The notes: generated by a model not told the origin, from the sequence alone. A DNA stretch of 64,000 bases from Moringa oleifera (GCA_021397835.1 JAJFZO010000799.1:2418001-2482000), one strand, 5' to 3'. Numbered from the stretch's first letter, positions 37,301-49,675 are shown. Program-made: numbers and translations.

Positions 37301-40300
37301 TATTGATTTAGGAGAGAGTTTTTAACATTGAGTGGATGACTTTTCCTCCGTCATATCGCATATGATGAGTTTAGTACTTCAAGAAAACAAATGATGAGTT
37401 TACAGCTCTTAGACTGATCTTAGTGGGTCATTATCCTACAAAATTTGTGTATGCCTTTATCCGAATGGACTGTTGGAAATGAATTCCCCATTGTGTGCAA
37501 GTAACATGAGGTTTAAATAGCATTGTCTTGATCTGACATACAAAGTAGCGTGGCAGTCTGTGCCTTATGCTTCTATTTAAAATGAGACTGTTTGTGTCCT
37601 TTGTTTCTGTTGGCGCAAACCTCTGACACTCTGCGATTATGGGTTGCTAGATACATATTGAAGAAAAGGTTTGGTCGTGGATCATATGGTGAAGTATGGT
37701 TGGCTTTTCATTGGAATTGTCATCAAGGTAACAGTGCTTCAAATTGGAGTGAGGAGAATAAGAATACCTCATTTACTGCCATACACCTCAAATCGTGTAT
37801 CAGTAATTCAAGTTTTAACGCCTTTACTCATGACGACACTGCTGATTTTTGGGATAACTTGTTCATTTTGAAACGTATAATGGTAAGTAATTTGATTGAC
37901 TGAAATAAAATTTTATAGGCCAAGGATTTAATTGTTTCTTAAATTTTTTCAATATTATTTCTGTTGAGTTTATACGAAACAGCTAAGTTTGTTTAGTTAC
38001 CAGAATTCTTGGAATATAACCATATTGAGGAGGACTGTAGTTATTACTTTATATGTCATAACATTTTCTGTAGTGTCACACATTAATATGAAGTTTCTGA
38101 TGGAACTCATTCCTTGTATCCAGCCACAGTTTGGGGAATTATTGATCTCATTCTTTTGGTGGTAACTTCTCACCAACATTTTGCCCTTTTGCTTGCCCAT
38201 CTTCTCTTTTGAGGCACATGATCCTTTTCTGGCCTAGTTATCCTCGTCTTTTCATTCTCTATTTCTCTCTCTGTCTCTCTCACTAACTCACTCTTGTTCT
38301 CATTCTTCCCCATGCAAGGAGAACTCATGCACTTGAGAAATGTGTAATGGACCCATATCACATTGGACTTTTGATTGGAAAAAAATTGTTGCTTTAGACA
38401 CGTCTACATTTTTTAACTTAATTCTTTATTTATTTATTTTTGAATATTTGATGCTATCAACATTCCGTTGGTGTGCATTTAGAAGGAGATTATGTATAAG
38501 CTAAAAATAAAAGTGTACTCGGGTAGCACCCCTTTAGTACCTTTTATAAATAAAACTTTTGTTTCTTGTAAAAAGAAAAGCTATAAATGAAGTAATCATT
38601 ATAATCTTCAGGAAATTAGGGATGCATGTAACTGATCGAAGTTTCTTCTTTTGTCTTTGACTAGGCTATAGGATTTCACTTGTATACTGATCTTGTTGAT
38701 TGTCCTTGTTTTTGTTTATTTGGATAATCTGATGAATTCTTACCTCTTGCTTTTGACCATATTTACCCTTGATTTAGATTTTGTATAGATGAGTAAATAT
38801 TGAGGATTATGATTAACATAAGCTTGTCTAAAGTTGGTGTTGGTATTTTGTCTTGTTTTTTGGTATTCATTTAGTTACATTTTCAGGTTAAACATGATCA
38901 CCTTTTGGATTTTTAACTTAGTTTATGTTGGATTTAAAATTTTTTAGATATGAAATTGTTGATCGGGATTTGAATTTTCTAAGATTGAAATAGTTGACTG
39001 CCATAAACAGGTGGAGAAAGGACCCTCAGTCTATTTAAGTGGTCTAAGGGAGAAGCATTTTGGTGAAGTTTTTCTAAATGCCTTTGTGCGTCTTAGAGGT
39101 TTTCTATCAGCTCGACCATCAAACTCAGTCTTAGAAGAGTCACAATCAGATTTCTATGGCCCATTAGAGGCAAATGAATCAACTCTCCAGGAATTAGAAG
39201 CCACCTTGGATTCTGAATATTCTTTCCCCAGTAAATTTAAATCGCAGAGAGCAACCTTTGAAGAGGGTTTGAATCACATTGCAAGATATGTAGAGTCATT
39301 TGAATCTCGATCTAACGATATATGGCTTGTATTTCGCCATGAAGGTGTTTCTTTGTCGAAGCTCATATACACTGTGGAAGAAGCTGAAACTAGTGCAGAA
39401 GAAAGGGTGGATGAGGTAAAACACATTCAGGTATTACGTCCATCAAAATGGTGGCATTGGTTGAAGACAACAGAGGCAGGAAAGGAGCAAATGCGCAATC
39501 TTATGTGGCAGTTGGTATGTTTGCATGACTGCTGTGGGCTATTTGGTTTTTGGTAACTTGGTGAACCATTTGAAGTTTGTTGGTTGACTTGAATAGATGA
39601 CATATCTTTCAAAAATGCTGATTTTCTGCACATGACTGATGTTACATCTTTGAAGCCTCTGAATTTTGTGGATGGCAAAGATGTCATTTCCCTTCAATAA
39701 ACAAGCTATTGTTAGTTATATGAGTTGATATTGCTTTTATAACTAAGTTCTACTTAGCATCTAAGCTACAACAATGCTTAAACATAATTGAATTTCTCTT
39801 GATTATATCCTAAATCTTGATTTGGGTTGGTTGATAGTGGTGTTCTGGTGTAACTTATGTCAATATTTATTAGTTGATATTATCTCTTATGTTTTGTTTT
39901 CTTTTTTCTTGTGAAAAGGTTTGTAACTTTAGATTTTTAGGTACCCAGTCATCCTTCAATCTTCTCTTTTACCTTTTTGTATTCTTGTTCGATGACTGAT
40001 ATACTTTATTTCTTCATTTGTTTAGTTGATGGCGGTCAAGTCTTGCCATGATCGCAATATCACCCACAGGGATATCAAACCTGGTATGGACATTTTCCTC
40101 CTTGTTTTGATAGGTTATTAATACATGATATGACTTAAACATTGTTCAGAGCTTATAAAGATATTGATCAGCTGGCTTTGGTCATCAAGTTCTTGGTGTT
40201 TTACTTTGTAACATTGGTAAGTTTTTCCCAAAAAATGTTGGCCTGAGTTGCTTCTGGGTTTATTAGAGTTAACTGATATAACCCAAGATTTCTTGTTAAA

Positions 40301-43300
40301 TAGCCCATGTGCAATGTGGTTTTTAATACTCTCCCTATGGTTTTGGTGCAAAAGAAACATGCACTCCCATGAAAATGGGCTTGGGTTGGCTCAATACTAT
40401 TTGCAGGATCACAGGTCTTCAGAAAACTGCTAACTTCAACTGCTTTTAGGCTCATTCATGTACACTCTGTTGGGAATTTGACAACCACATCCCTAGTTGA
40501 TGGATCAAATATCAAATCCCTATTACCCGAAAGCAATAATAATAGAAGTAAGAAAAAAGTAAACAATCACAAGAACACAAGATTTATAGTGGTTCACCCT
40601 CAATTGAGAGTTACATCCACTTTGCAGCCACTGCAAGAAATCTTTTCACTATGAAAATAGATTACAAGAGAGATAACTATTTTTTTTAGCCCTTTATTAA
40701 AATAACGCCCTAGAATTGTAACCCACTCTCTTTTGTGTTTTCATGGGTAGGAATCCCCTCTTTATATAATAAAGCCCAAAGTTAAAAGTAAATGTGTGAA
40801 AATCCTAAAATACCCTTTTAGATAAGTGTACAGGACTGTGAAAACTCCAAAATACCCTTTTACATGAATTTGTCACCACACATACTCAACACACTCTAGA
40901 TCTCCCCATTGCACTGTCAGCCAGATGCAGGTTGCACAGCAAGCCATTGGCTGATAAAAAATGTTTGATAATTTAAAGTCTGTTTGTATATCAAGCTCTT
41001 ACACTTTCCTTTGATGTCGTGGCACATGTTATGTGAGTAGAAGCCTTACATTTCCACCCACATCATTTAACTAAGCTGTCAGGCAGTGTAGATTACACTG
41101 TAGTGAGTACATAGTTTATGACTAGTTCATGCTGTTGTTGTCTGCCACATTGAGTAGAGCTTAGTCTGCAAATAACATGGATCTTAATATACTGATTCAG
41201 TGAGGCCAACCATTTATTGCATTTTGTGGAAGTTAGTGGAAATTTGATAAAATCATTGGGCAGCTATGTTCAATTATGGGTTCACTCTAACAGTTTGGAA
41301 TTCATCAAGCTTTGTTTGCCGGATAAAGATGTATTCTTAGTTTCCTGGAGCTCCTTGCCTTTCCTGTTAAGGCTCCCTTTTCCAAGGAATTGCAGAATCC
41401 ATGCCTTTTCACCTTTTGCCTTTTAGAGTTAGACATCGTTTTCATGGTTCTTTTAGAAAATCTTTTGTCCGATGTCCTTTTATGTTATTTATTACAAATA
41501 ATGACCGTTTTGTGGATTGTGCTAACTTAGTGCTTTGTGTGTTTCTTACTTGAAGAGAACATGGTCATATGCTTTGAAGATCAGGAAACAAGGAGATGCT
41601 TGAAAGGAGTTCCTAATGGAGATAAGAATTTCAGCATCAAGATGTATTATAATGTTTGTCTTGTTGTTGTTTAAAGCTCAGTATTTACTTGTTTTCGACA
41701 TTTAGGTACATATATTCGTGTAAATGATAAATGCCATAGCTCAAGTACTGGTGACGTTATATTTTGAAAGCTATCTTTCTCATTGGCTCGAGACACTTAG
41801 ATTGTTGCCTTGTAGCTCAAGTAGCAGAAACCTTACGGATACATTCTACTGTGTTCCAAAAAATCTATTGTTTATATTTATTAACCACTGATAAGTATTG
41901 GTTTGTTTGCTTGCCCTTTCTCAAAGAACCAACCTTCAAACCTAGGACTTGCTTGCCTACTGTTTTATTTCTGTCTCCCTATGGCCCATTATAAGCTTTA
42001 TTTTTCCCAAACAGTCGGGATCTTTTCTAAATTAGTTTTCTTTTTTTTGTGTAATACATAAATATATTTATGTGTATATGTACAAATTCAATATATGCAC
42101 ACACCTGTGTGGATGGATATACATATGCAAACTTAAATATGTTTTTCATATATACTTCTCTCTCTATCTCTCTGTCTAATGTAGAAGCATATTTGCTGTC
42201 TAGCTAAACAGAAGAAATGCATGTCATTATTTTCTCTAATAAAATGAATATCTATTATCTTCGTATCTTGAAGTCATAATATCTCTCTTCTGCTGTGTAA
42301 ATGTTGATGCATCTGATTTTATTGGCAAAATAACTCGTAAAACAGTTCAGCAATTTTTGTAGTGTCAATGGTATTCATCTCAATTAGACTTTGTTGGTCA
42401 TCCAGTTAACATTATTGACTTAACTGGTTCAAGAGTTCTGTTTTCTCTCACTTTGGGGTGGCTGGCCATGGAAAAAGAAAATAAATAAATAAATAACACA
42501 GGGAAAATTTGTTTGAATGTTCACTGACTATTTGTAAGGACAATTAAAGGCCTTTTCATGATCCTCTCTGCTACTTTATGTGCTTAATCAGGACAAAAGT
42601 TCCATTTCCTTATATGTACTATTTCATGATTTACTATGTGGGGCTTGTACAATGGGGACTAGCTGTTAATTTTGATTTTACATCTTTTACATGGTTGATT
42701 GAATTAACATATTTCATCTGGGCGAACTTTTATATTTCTTAACTTTTGTTATAAAATTTTTCCTGCCTTCCTGTTGGCTGCAGTTTGTGCTTGATACTGA
42801 AAGAAGCATGTTTCTTATTTTTTATGATTGTAGCAATCTGCTTGCACTGCATACATATTTGTGGATGAGTTAAAACTTCAAATTGCTTGTTTATATATTA
42901 TCTTATTTTATTATATCCAAATGAACAGTGTTGCAGTGTGAGTGTTCAATATTGTATGAATGCTGAAAACTTGGTCCTTATGCTATGAATTTTGACTGTG
43001 CTCCATTATTATACTATATTCTTCATGGAGATAGGTACTATGCCCTTGTTACACAATGGTCTTTCTTGAGAATTGACACTTTAATCACTGATCTTGTAGG
43101 CGCATCATTGACTTTGGCAGTGCAATAGATGACTTTACACTGAAGCATTTATATGGATCTACTGGACCTTCTAGGTATTTGCTTTTTCTGTGTAGGTCTT
43201 TTTTGGCTACTGTCATATCCATGTTTAGGATTCAATTGCATGTTCATAATGAAGGCTTATGCTTGTGTTTTATTAGAGCTGAACAAACTCATGAGTATGC

Positions 43301-43850
43301 TCCTCCAGAAGCTATTCTGAACAATAGTTGGTATCAGGGACCAACAAGCATGACTTCAAAGTATGTAGAGTTTGATTATTTTTATCCATATTCATTAACA
43401 TGTGTCGCCAGTATTTTCATTTTACAAGTACTAAGTTTTATTTGTCTAATGGCAACGTCTCATTTTGTAATTTTTGGTGTAATCCTAGTGTTTATTTTTT
43501 TCATTTGATAGATATGACATGTGGAGCGTGGGGGTTGTTATTTTAGAGATCATCTTAGGATCACCTGATATTTTTCAGCTCAGTGCTACAACACGTGCTC
43601 GTTTGGATCCTCATCTTGAGGGGTGGAATGAAAACTTGAAGCAGCTTGCTTACAAGTAAGTTTGCCCCCTAATAAGAACTTAGCTGCTGGATGTTATTTA
43701 AAATTTTTCAGATTTGTCTTTGACAATGAATCTTACTTAATTTTTTATGGTTATTCATCTCCAAAAAGTTTTCCTTTCTTATGCATAAAATGTTATTTGT
43801 GGGAGTTTGTACTTTTTAATTAAGGCATAGTGCTATTTCGTGTCTGATTA

Positions 43851-43886
<36 letters not shown>

Positions 43887-44590
43887 CTATTTCATGTCAG
43901 CAGTGTGGCCTTGGGAGTACTCTAGAAACTCAAATACCCCCAAGTCTCATATTCATGATATAAATCCATGTATTAGCTTAGTTTCTAAAGTAATAGTGGT
44001 TTGGGTATTACAGCATGATTGGCAGAGTATACTTTTCCTTTTGTACTTGAGATTTTTCACAAAGTTCAGTACGAGGATATGGGTCATGGAGGTCTGTAAA
44101 TACAAGAGCTACAACATGTGAAGGATGAAGAATTGCATACTATCTATTGCATATTGTTGTATTATTCAGTCAGATTTTAACCTGGTACTATGTTTCCGAC
44201 TTTCACAACGGTTTGTTTAGCACCCTGTTTATGTGAACAGCATGTACTCATGTCTAGCAAACATTTTATTTATTTATTTATATCAGAAATAAAGAGTTAT
44301 ATATTATATATAGGTTAGCTAGTTAGAAGTTAGGAGGTCTATAAATTCCGCAATCTCTATCTCATTTAAATAATAATTCCTGGTAATCCTCGATGAAAGT
44401 AAAAATTTTTTTCATCCTTTCAAAAGCCCTCTAGTGCCATAATTTCTCTCTTACGTTATACATAAAAGGCCTTTTCCAAAGCTTCTAGCTAAGCCAGCAG
44501 TGACCTAGAAATCGCTCACTGTTGTTTCAACACTCAAATTTTTCGAGTCCAACTGCATCAAAGCAAAATTTGTTTTTTTTTTTTTTTGGG

Positions 44591-44627
<37 letters not shown>

Positions 44628-46824
44628 CGTGGTGGTGGGGGAAGAAGAGAGGGAGGGAGGAGAGGAATAAGAAAGCTTTTTAAGGGGTGGAAATGCCTTC
44701 AGCTTTCATCACTGGAAATTATTGAGGGAGGTAAAGGTTGTGGAGTTTATGGAATTCCTACTTTCTAACTAGCTAATATGCTTATACATGGGAGGCAACC
44801 CTTGGTGCTAAATATGTATAATATATAACTCTTCGTTTTTTATAAAGAAAGTAAAAGGAGATATGGGTCTGTCATTGTTGTTTGTGATGTAGAAAGATAA
44901 TATTTGATTAGAAACATATTTACAGCCATTGGAGGGTAGATTCTGATATATCAGTAACTTTGATTATTTGTTGTCAGGCTTAGATCATTCATGGAATTAT
45001 GTATCTTGGACCCTGGAAGTGCCACAAAACATCAGCAAGTAAGTGTACCATTTTTTTTCTCTGTGAAATGGAATCTTTGATTGCATGTTGCAGAAACATG
45101 TTGGGCATATACATACGTGTTGTTATTCGGGTCATATAGGTGGAAAAGGACTTTTGAACAGCCACTTGTACTTAGCTTAACCGCTTGATTGATAGTTTTT
45201 AACTTGTGATCTGCTAATTCTGTCAAGTGTCCCCCCCTCTTCTCTCATCCTGCCTTCTGACTCCTTTTTTTGTACATCCACTGATAGTTAGACATTACTG
45301 ACTTGGCATGGACTCCTTTCCTTTTATGTTACTGAAAATTATAAAAGGTGCAAGACATTCACCATTCAGCACCTCCCCTCCCTCTCCCCCCGCCCACCCT
45401 TCCCCCCTCTCTCCCTCCCCTCCCCCTCCCTGTCACCCGAAAAGAAAAGAAAAAAATTCCTTTGTGCCAGACAAAGAAAAAGGAAAAAAAATTAAGCAAA
45501 AGCTCCATCAGGAATGGCCAGGTCTGATCATTACATATGATTTTTGGTGTTTGGTAATGCATTTATTTTTAGCATATTGTCCTTATGATGATCTGATTCT
45601 GTGTGTTCAGTGATAAGATCCATCTTTTGTGATCTAGGGTGGAGTTTCACCTGCTCCTTGGAAATGCTCGGAAGAGTTCTTTTCATATCAAATAAAGATT
45701 AGAGATCCTCTTAAACTGGGGTTGGTTACTTTCTGATTTTGTGTTCCATGGTGTTTGAAGTATACATGATTTTTTGATTTTGTTATGCTTATGTTTTTGC
45801 TTCATTTTCATATTTTTTGTTTTAACAATATCCCAGGTTTCCAAATGTTTGGGCTTTAAGGTTAGTGCGTGGCCTATTACGCTGGGACCCAGTAAGTTCT
45901 CAGAGTTTCTAATTTTAGTTGCAACTGGTTTGAGACATTTCATTTTAATTTCTTCATTAAATTTTGAGAATGCTTGGATAAAAATAAAGTAGTATGAGTC
46001 ATTGACATTGTTTTGGATATTTGTTATCTATAATGCTTTCAAAGAGGAAACAGTTTGGATAGTTAATCATGTTAAAGTATTAGTTACTTCAGGGTAAATT
46101 ATAATTGTCCTAATTTTTAAATATCATGTATTGTTGAATTGTCTCCTTTTCTGGTAGCAAGTAATATGTGAAAAGACAGCTCAGAAGATATTGTGAACAA
46201 AGCTAGTTTTAAATCATTCTTCTGAAAAATAAAACACTAAAAAGGCTGAAAGAGATCTGAGAATTTCTTTTTTCTTGAAATTTTTTTTTCTTTTTAAAAA
46301 GATTTTATCAGAAGAGATCAAGTCTTTCACTTTTGCTTTTCATTAATGTTGGCCCTTAAAACTAATGAGGCATTTGTTCCCAAGTTCACAATTGCAATGA
46401 TGTTATGATCCTTGTTAAAACTATTGTTTATTGAATATAAAAATTTATGAGTTTGTTAAACTCATGCTATTTTCCTTGTTGAGTGAGATCATATCAACGT
46501 GCAATATGTCATAATTGTTTAACAGACTGGGACATGACCTGAACCTTTGTTGATATCTTTCTCCACTTTATGGTTCTTATGTCTCTTCCTTGGTAGGTGC
46601 CAAAACAAGTATGGCATCTAGGGGTTGGACTCTTCTTTAAACTTAATGTTCGGTTTTTACATTTTGTTTCCCAAACATGTGGACTCAATCACTATCATTT
46701 GTGTATCTTATGTAGAATTGAATTTAACGAGTGCTTGAAATATACATTTGATTTACAGGATGATCGATTGAGTGTCAATGATGCTTTACGCCACCCATAT
46801 TTTCAGCATCCTCCTAATTTTTGA
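31332..46824 (+). CDS. Fused PP2C phosphatase and protein kinase (20 exons, 1088 aa)
   Basis: Exons: 31332-31641, 32138-32357, 32896-33001, 33106-33247, 33382-33643, 33907-34268, 34800-34870, 35769-35925, 36170-36356, 37651-37882, 39011-39514, 40026-40083, 41556-41643, 43100-43174, 43277-43360, 43512-43655, 44978-45038, 45638-45720, 45837-45891, 46759-46824. They sum to 3267 nt and all phases close. A hydrophobic LLVLVCIVLFAS near residues 17-28 looks like a signal peptide or anchor. PP2C motifs: QED (88-90), DGHNG (120-124), VGDSKA (240-245), SDG (373-375), then GSMDN. Kinase: GRGSYGEV (614-621), probable beta-3 lysine K680 after a long insert, helix-C E702, HRDIKPEN (D867), DFG (904-906), APPEA and DMWSVG. 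The layout matches the Arabidopsis PP2C-kinase locus At3g63340/At3g63330 as I recall it. Substrates are unknown to me. The start at 31332 could instead be the in-frame ATG at 31356, directly before the hydrophobic segment. Confidence 0.93.
33002..33105 (+). other. GC-AG intron (intron 3) of the PP2C-kinase gene
   Basis: Exon 3 ends TCTAAG and is followed by GCAAGT instead of GTAAGT. The acceptor is TGAAG before GAAGCATCT. The rest of the donor fits the strong consensus that GC introns need. Using it joins DATFSK to EASTNN in phase 0, as the PP2C fold requires; no nearby GT would do so. Confidence 0.85.
40468..40891 (-). mobile_element. Solo copia-type LTR with 5-bp target duplication, in intron 12
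   Basis: The 424-bp block starts TGTTGGGAATTTGACA and ends ACATACTCAACA, giving TGTTG...CAACA ends. It is flanked on both sides by CACTC (40463-40467 and 40892-40896), a perfect 5-bp target-site duplication. On the minus strand it contains TATATAAAGAGGGG (TATA) followed downstream by GGGTGAACCACTATAAATCT, the usual R/U5 look of plant copia LTRs, so the element was probably inserted antisense to the host gene. Absence of any internal sequence means the original copy was removed by LTR-LTR recombination. Confidence 0.85.
43852..43884. repeat. TA dinucleotide microsatellite, intron 16
   Basis: About sixteen uninterrupted TA units. Likely polymorphic. Confidence 0.85.
44572..44660. repeat. T run followed by a 35-base G run, intron 16
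   Basis: A run of about sixteen T, GGGCC, then G from 44593 to 44627 without a break, then a G/A-rich tail (GGTGGTGGGGGAAGAAGAGA). Such a tract could form G-quadruplexes in DNA or in the pre-mRNA, which is transcribed in this orientation. A homopolymer this long may also be a sequencing or assembly artefact. Confidence 0.8.
45363..45436. repeat. Polypyrimidine tract, intron 17
   Basis: C/T-only or nearly C/T-only sequence (CCTCCCTCTCCCCCCGCCCA and following), followed by an A/G-rich stretch from 45438 that is partly complementary in composition. Low-complexity; open frames through it were rejected. Confidence 0.65.
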
Positions 46825-47010
46825 TGACAAAGTTTTTGGAAGTGTACGCTTACAATCTATTTTTTTTTCTTGTTAAGATGACTATATTTTCTTATTCAGA
46901 TATAAGTTTGTGTTTCTCTCTGGTTTGGATCACTCTCAAATTATCTCCAATGATTTACAGGACAATCGAGCATTGATGATGTTTCTCATCTGGCTCCCAA
47001 AGATATAGGA

Positions 47011-47265
47011 AGTGTATATTCTTCACATTGGGATCTTAGAGAAGATGTAAGACATAGCATTTGTCCCTTTTAACTACGAAGGAATGAGTTTATACAAAGT
47101 GCACATTCTTCACATAAGAATTTGTAGAGAATGTGTGAGACATGTAAGGTTTGTTCCTTACTCTTGACTTCCGAGGAATGAATTCATAGAAAATGTACAT
47201 TCTTCACTTAGGAATTTTATAAGAAAATGTAAGATGCATTTGTTTGTTCAATTATAGGTTAGAAT
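47011..47265. repeat. Three imperfect ~90-bp tandem units just after the PP2C-kinase gene
   Basis: Units begin at 47011, 47098 and 47192 with GTGTATATTCTTCACAT, GTGCACATTCTTCACAT and ATGTACATTCTTCACTT, followed in each by G-ATTT/CTTA-AGAA, ATGT-AGA and TTTGTT. They lie within 450 bases of the stop codon, so probably in the 3' UTR or just beyond it. Confidence 0.7.
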
Positions 47266-48385
47266 TTGTAGTCATTTGACCTAGTGGCTGCAAATTATAT
47301 TCTCTTTGTAAGTTGTAGATTTGGGTTTCTTGCTGGTTGACTTTTACGTGTTTTATTGCATCGGTGGTTAATGCTACAAACCATCCACCCCTTTGTATGG
47401 CTTGCACATTTGAGACTTCTATAATTATTTTAGGTTGTTCAAGGAAGAGATATTTCTTTTTTTGGGATATATAAAGTTCATATTTCTAATGTATATTTAA
47501 TGTGAGATTTATGTGAAAAATGCATTTTTAATGCAACTTAGCAATGCTTCCCTTGTAAGGTAGTTTTTGTCACTTTTAAAGTAGCACATTTATATCATGT
47601 TAGAAGTTTACATTTTTCTTAATGTTAATATTAGAATTACATTTGAAAGATTGAAAGTAAGATCCTAGGATCAAGAACATGAAAAATTACTTGATGTTTG
47701 AAAATATCCTTTGAAAAAATTTGCTGGCTCAATTCACAGTTCTAAAGACATGGGTCGATAAATTTAGGTTTTATAGCATCCTACTTTCCCTTTTCGTTTG
47801 GATCGTTCCCACACCATTGCTCAAATGAATTGTATCGTAGGACATGCCATAAATAGGTCCAAACATTCTAAAGTTGGAAAAAAATTTCAGTCATTGCACA
47901 ACAGTTGCATATGTTGTGCAATGACTAAATCAGATGTAATATTAGTGAAATCATCTTTCATTTTTATGTTGTTTTTTTATTATACAAATCATTTGTAGAT
48001 GAATTTTTTTTTTTTTTTCAAATACTTGCCAGAATCCCCTTTCTCAGAAGATGTGTTCATTTCGCTTGTTTAAAGTCACAATTGATCCAAGTTTTCATCT
48101 TCAACTACATTTATTCCTTTTGCAAGTCATCAGTTTTGACATCGTGGATGATGAAAGTAAACCAAAAAGATGTCTAAAGAAGCATATAAATGATCCCAGC
48201 AGCTAAATGGAATGGACAAATGAGCACAATCCCGCATATTCTTATCATACTTACATTAATATGGAAACTTGTATACTCCCAAAATGTTTGGTGAATCAAA
48301 AGGAATGCTGACAATTAAGTTTGGACTCACTGAAGAGAGTTACTAACGAAGAAAGATTCACACATTTGGTTGCTGCTCCGAAGAA
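47266..48385. other. Intergenic, no gene seen
   Basis: AT-rich spacer between the PP2C-kinase 3' flank and the PPR remnant. No recognisable coding sequence or transposon boundary. Confidence 0.45.
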
Positions 48386-48797
48386 ATGTATGGAGCAGCG
48401 TGGAAAGACCAGTGCTTCAGCTTATGGAAGCAACATATAAAGTTCATAGGAAACAACAGTGTCATGAATGCACTGGAGATATATAATAGCATTTCAGACG
48501 AGAAAATGAAAGTTGTTGTCTTAATATGTAAATCTGTTCTTAGTTGTGTGGTCAAGAATGGAAAGTATGATACCAGCATCAAACTGTTTGATAAGATGAA
48601 GCAAGATGGTATAACAACAGCTGCGGTTAATACAGTTGCATGAAAGTCAAACATGAACACTCCAAGGCATTTGAGTTAGTGCAGATGCTTAAATGTAATT
48701 GGCTGCCGATGAACAGTATGATGTATATATGGAACAATGGAACCCTTTTGGTCAGTTGTGCTTCTCGACTTAAAGAAACATATGTGAAAACAGATAC
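48386..48797 (+). pseudogene. Pentatricopeptide repeat (PPR) gene fragment
   Basis: An 85-codon frame reads NALEIYNSISDEKMKVVVLI, CKSVLSCVVKNGKYDTSIKL and FDKMKQDGITTAAVNTV, a PPR helix pair with the usual LFDKM--DGI--- ending. After a stop, a shifted frame continues CMKVKHEHSKAFELVQMLKC, then NWLPMNSMMY and a degraded TLLVSCAS. The succession resembles plastid-type P-class PPR proteins; from memory the closest layout is Arabidopsis At1g10910, which I could not verify. Only about three repeats remain, with no start, no targeting peptide and frame breaks, so it is a dead fragment. Confidence 0.65.
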
Positions 48798-49020
48798 TTG
48801 AGGTTTGTTGTGATAACCCAATATTTTTAAAATGTTATTTTATTTTAATTTTTAATGCAATTTGTTGTGCGTTGCTTTGAAAGTTTTATAGAAACACAAA
48901 TAATTGTGCTAACAAAAGTGGCCTTCTCACTGTTTTTATTTTGATGATTTATATTCAAATGCTACATAGCAAACAACACATTGCGGTGTTTGAAATTCAG
49001 TCACCATGATCTGAGTTTAT

Positions 49021-49250
49021 CTACTTGATGGTTGCGCAGCTCTCTTGACGAGAAAGTGAAGCGATTCCAGTGGGTCGATTTAGATGGTTTGCATGGACAC
49101 GTGGCGAACTGAGTTTTGTTTAGAGGGATACGGAGTATTATTTAGGGACGCCACGTGCACGATACCCACATAAGACATTTTTTGTTCTGCAAAATGCTCC
49201 CCGAGTTCGTCCACACAACATAAAACCCCTACGTTTTGGATTTTTTTTGT
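49021..49250. repeat. Duplicated block, copy A
   Basis: Shares with 49454-49675, in order: GCGAGAAGGTGA/ACGAGAAAGTGA, TTCCAGTGGGT-GATTT, GATGGTTTGCATGGACACG, GGCGAAC, CTGTTTAGAG / TTGTTTAGAG, GCCAC-TGCA-GATAC-CACAT, CATTTTTT and CACAACATAAAACCCC. Period is about 433 bases with unique sequence between. Confidence 0.8.
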
Positions 49251-49453
49251 TGTCAAAAACTCACTATTTTCACTTTCAGATTTGTGCATTTATACTCTGT
49301 TTGAATCAAATTTTACAGAGACAAATAGACAACAATGAATTTTTTCTCCTCTCCTTTGTTCTTCTTCTTTCTTGCATCTTATAATTTCTTTAATTCAGAG
49401 CCCTATGTTCCATCTTGAAGCCATCTGTTATTTTTTGTGATAACATAGGAGCT

Positions 49454-49675
49454 ATGCATTTGATGATTATGCAGCTTTCTTGGCGAGAAGGTGAGGCATT
49501 TCCAGTGGGTAGATTTTGATGGTTTGCATGGACACGAGGCGAACAGAGATCTGTTTAGAGAGGTATAGAGTCCCATTTAGGAGATGCCACATGCATGATA
49601 CTCACATAAGGCATTTTTTTTCTGCAACAGGCACCTAACACAACATAAAACCCCCTATTTCCGATTTTTTGTTAA
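49454..49675. repeat. Duplicated block, copy B
   Basis: Second copy of the block at 49021-49250. Divergence is roughly one difference per 8-10 bases by eye, so the duplication is not recent. No terminal TG/CA or target duplication marks it as an LTR pair. Confidence 0.8.

Noticed and set aside
44586..44768. 60-codon Gly-rich frame
   Set aside because: Translation of the G homopolymer in intron 16.
48358..48660. 100-codon minus-strand frame over the PPR remnant
   Set aside because: Antisense shadow; the plus strand has recognisable PPR motifs continuing in a shifted frame.
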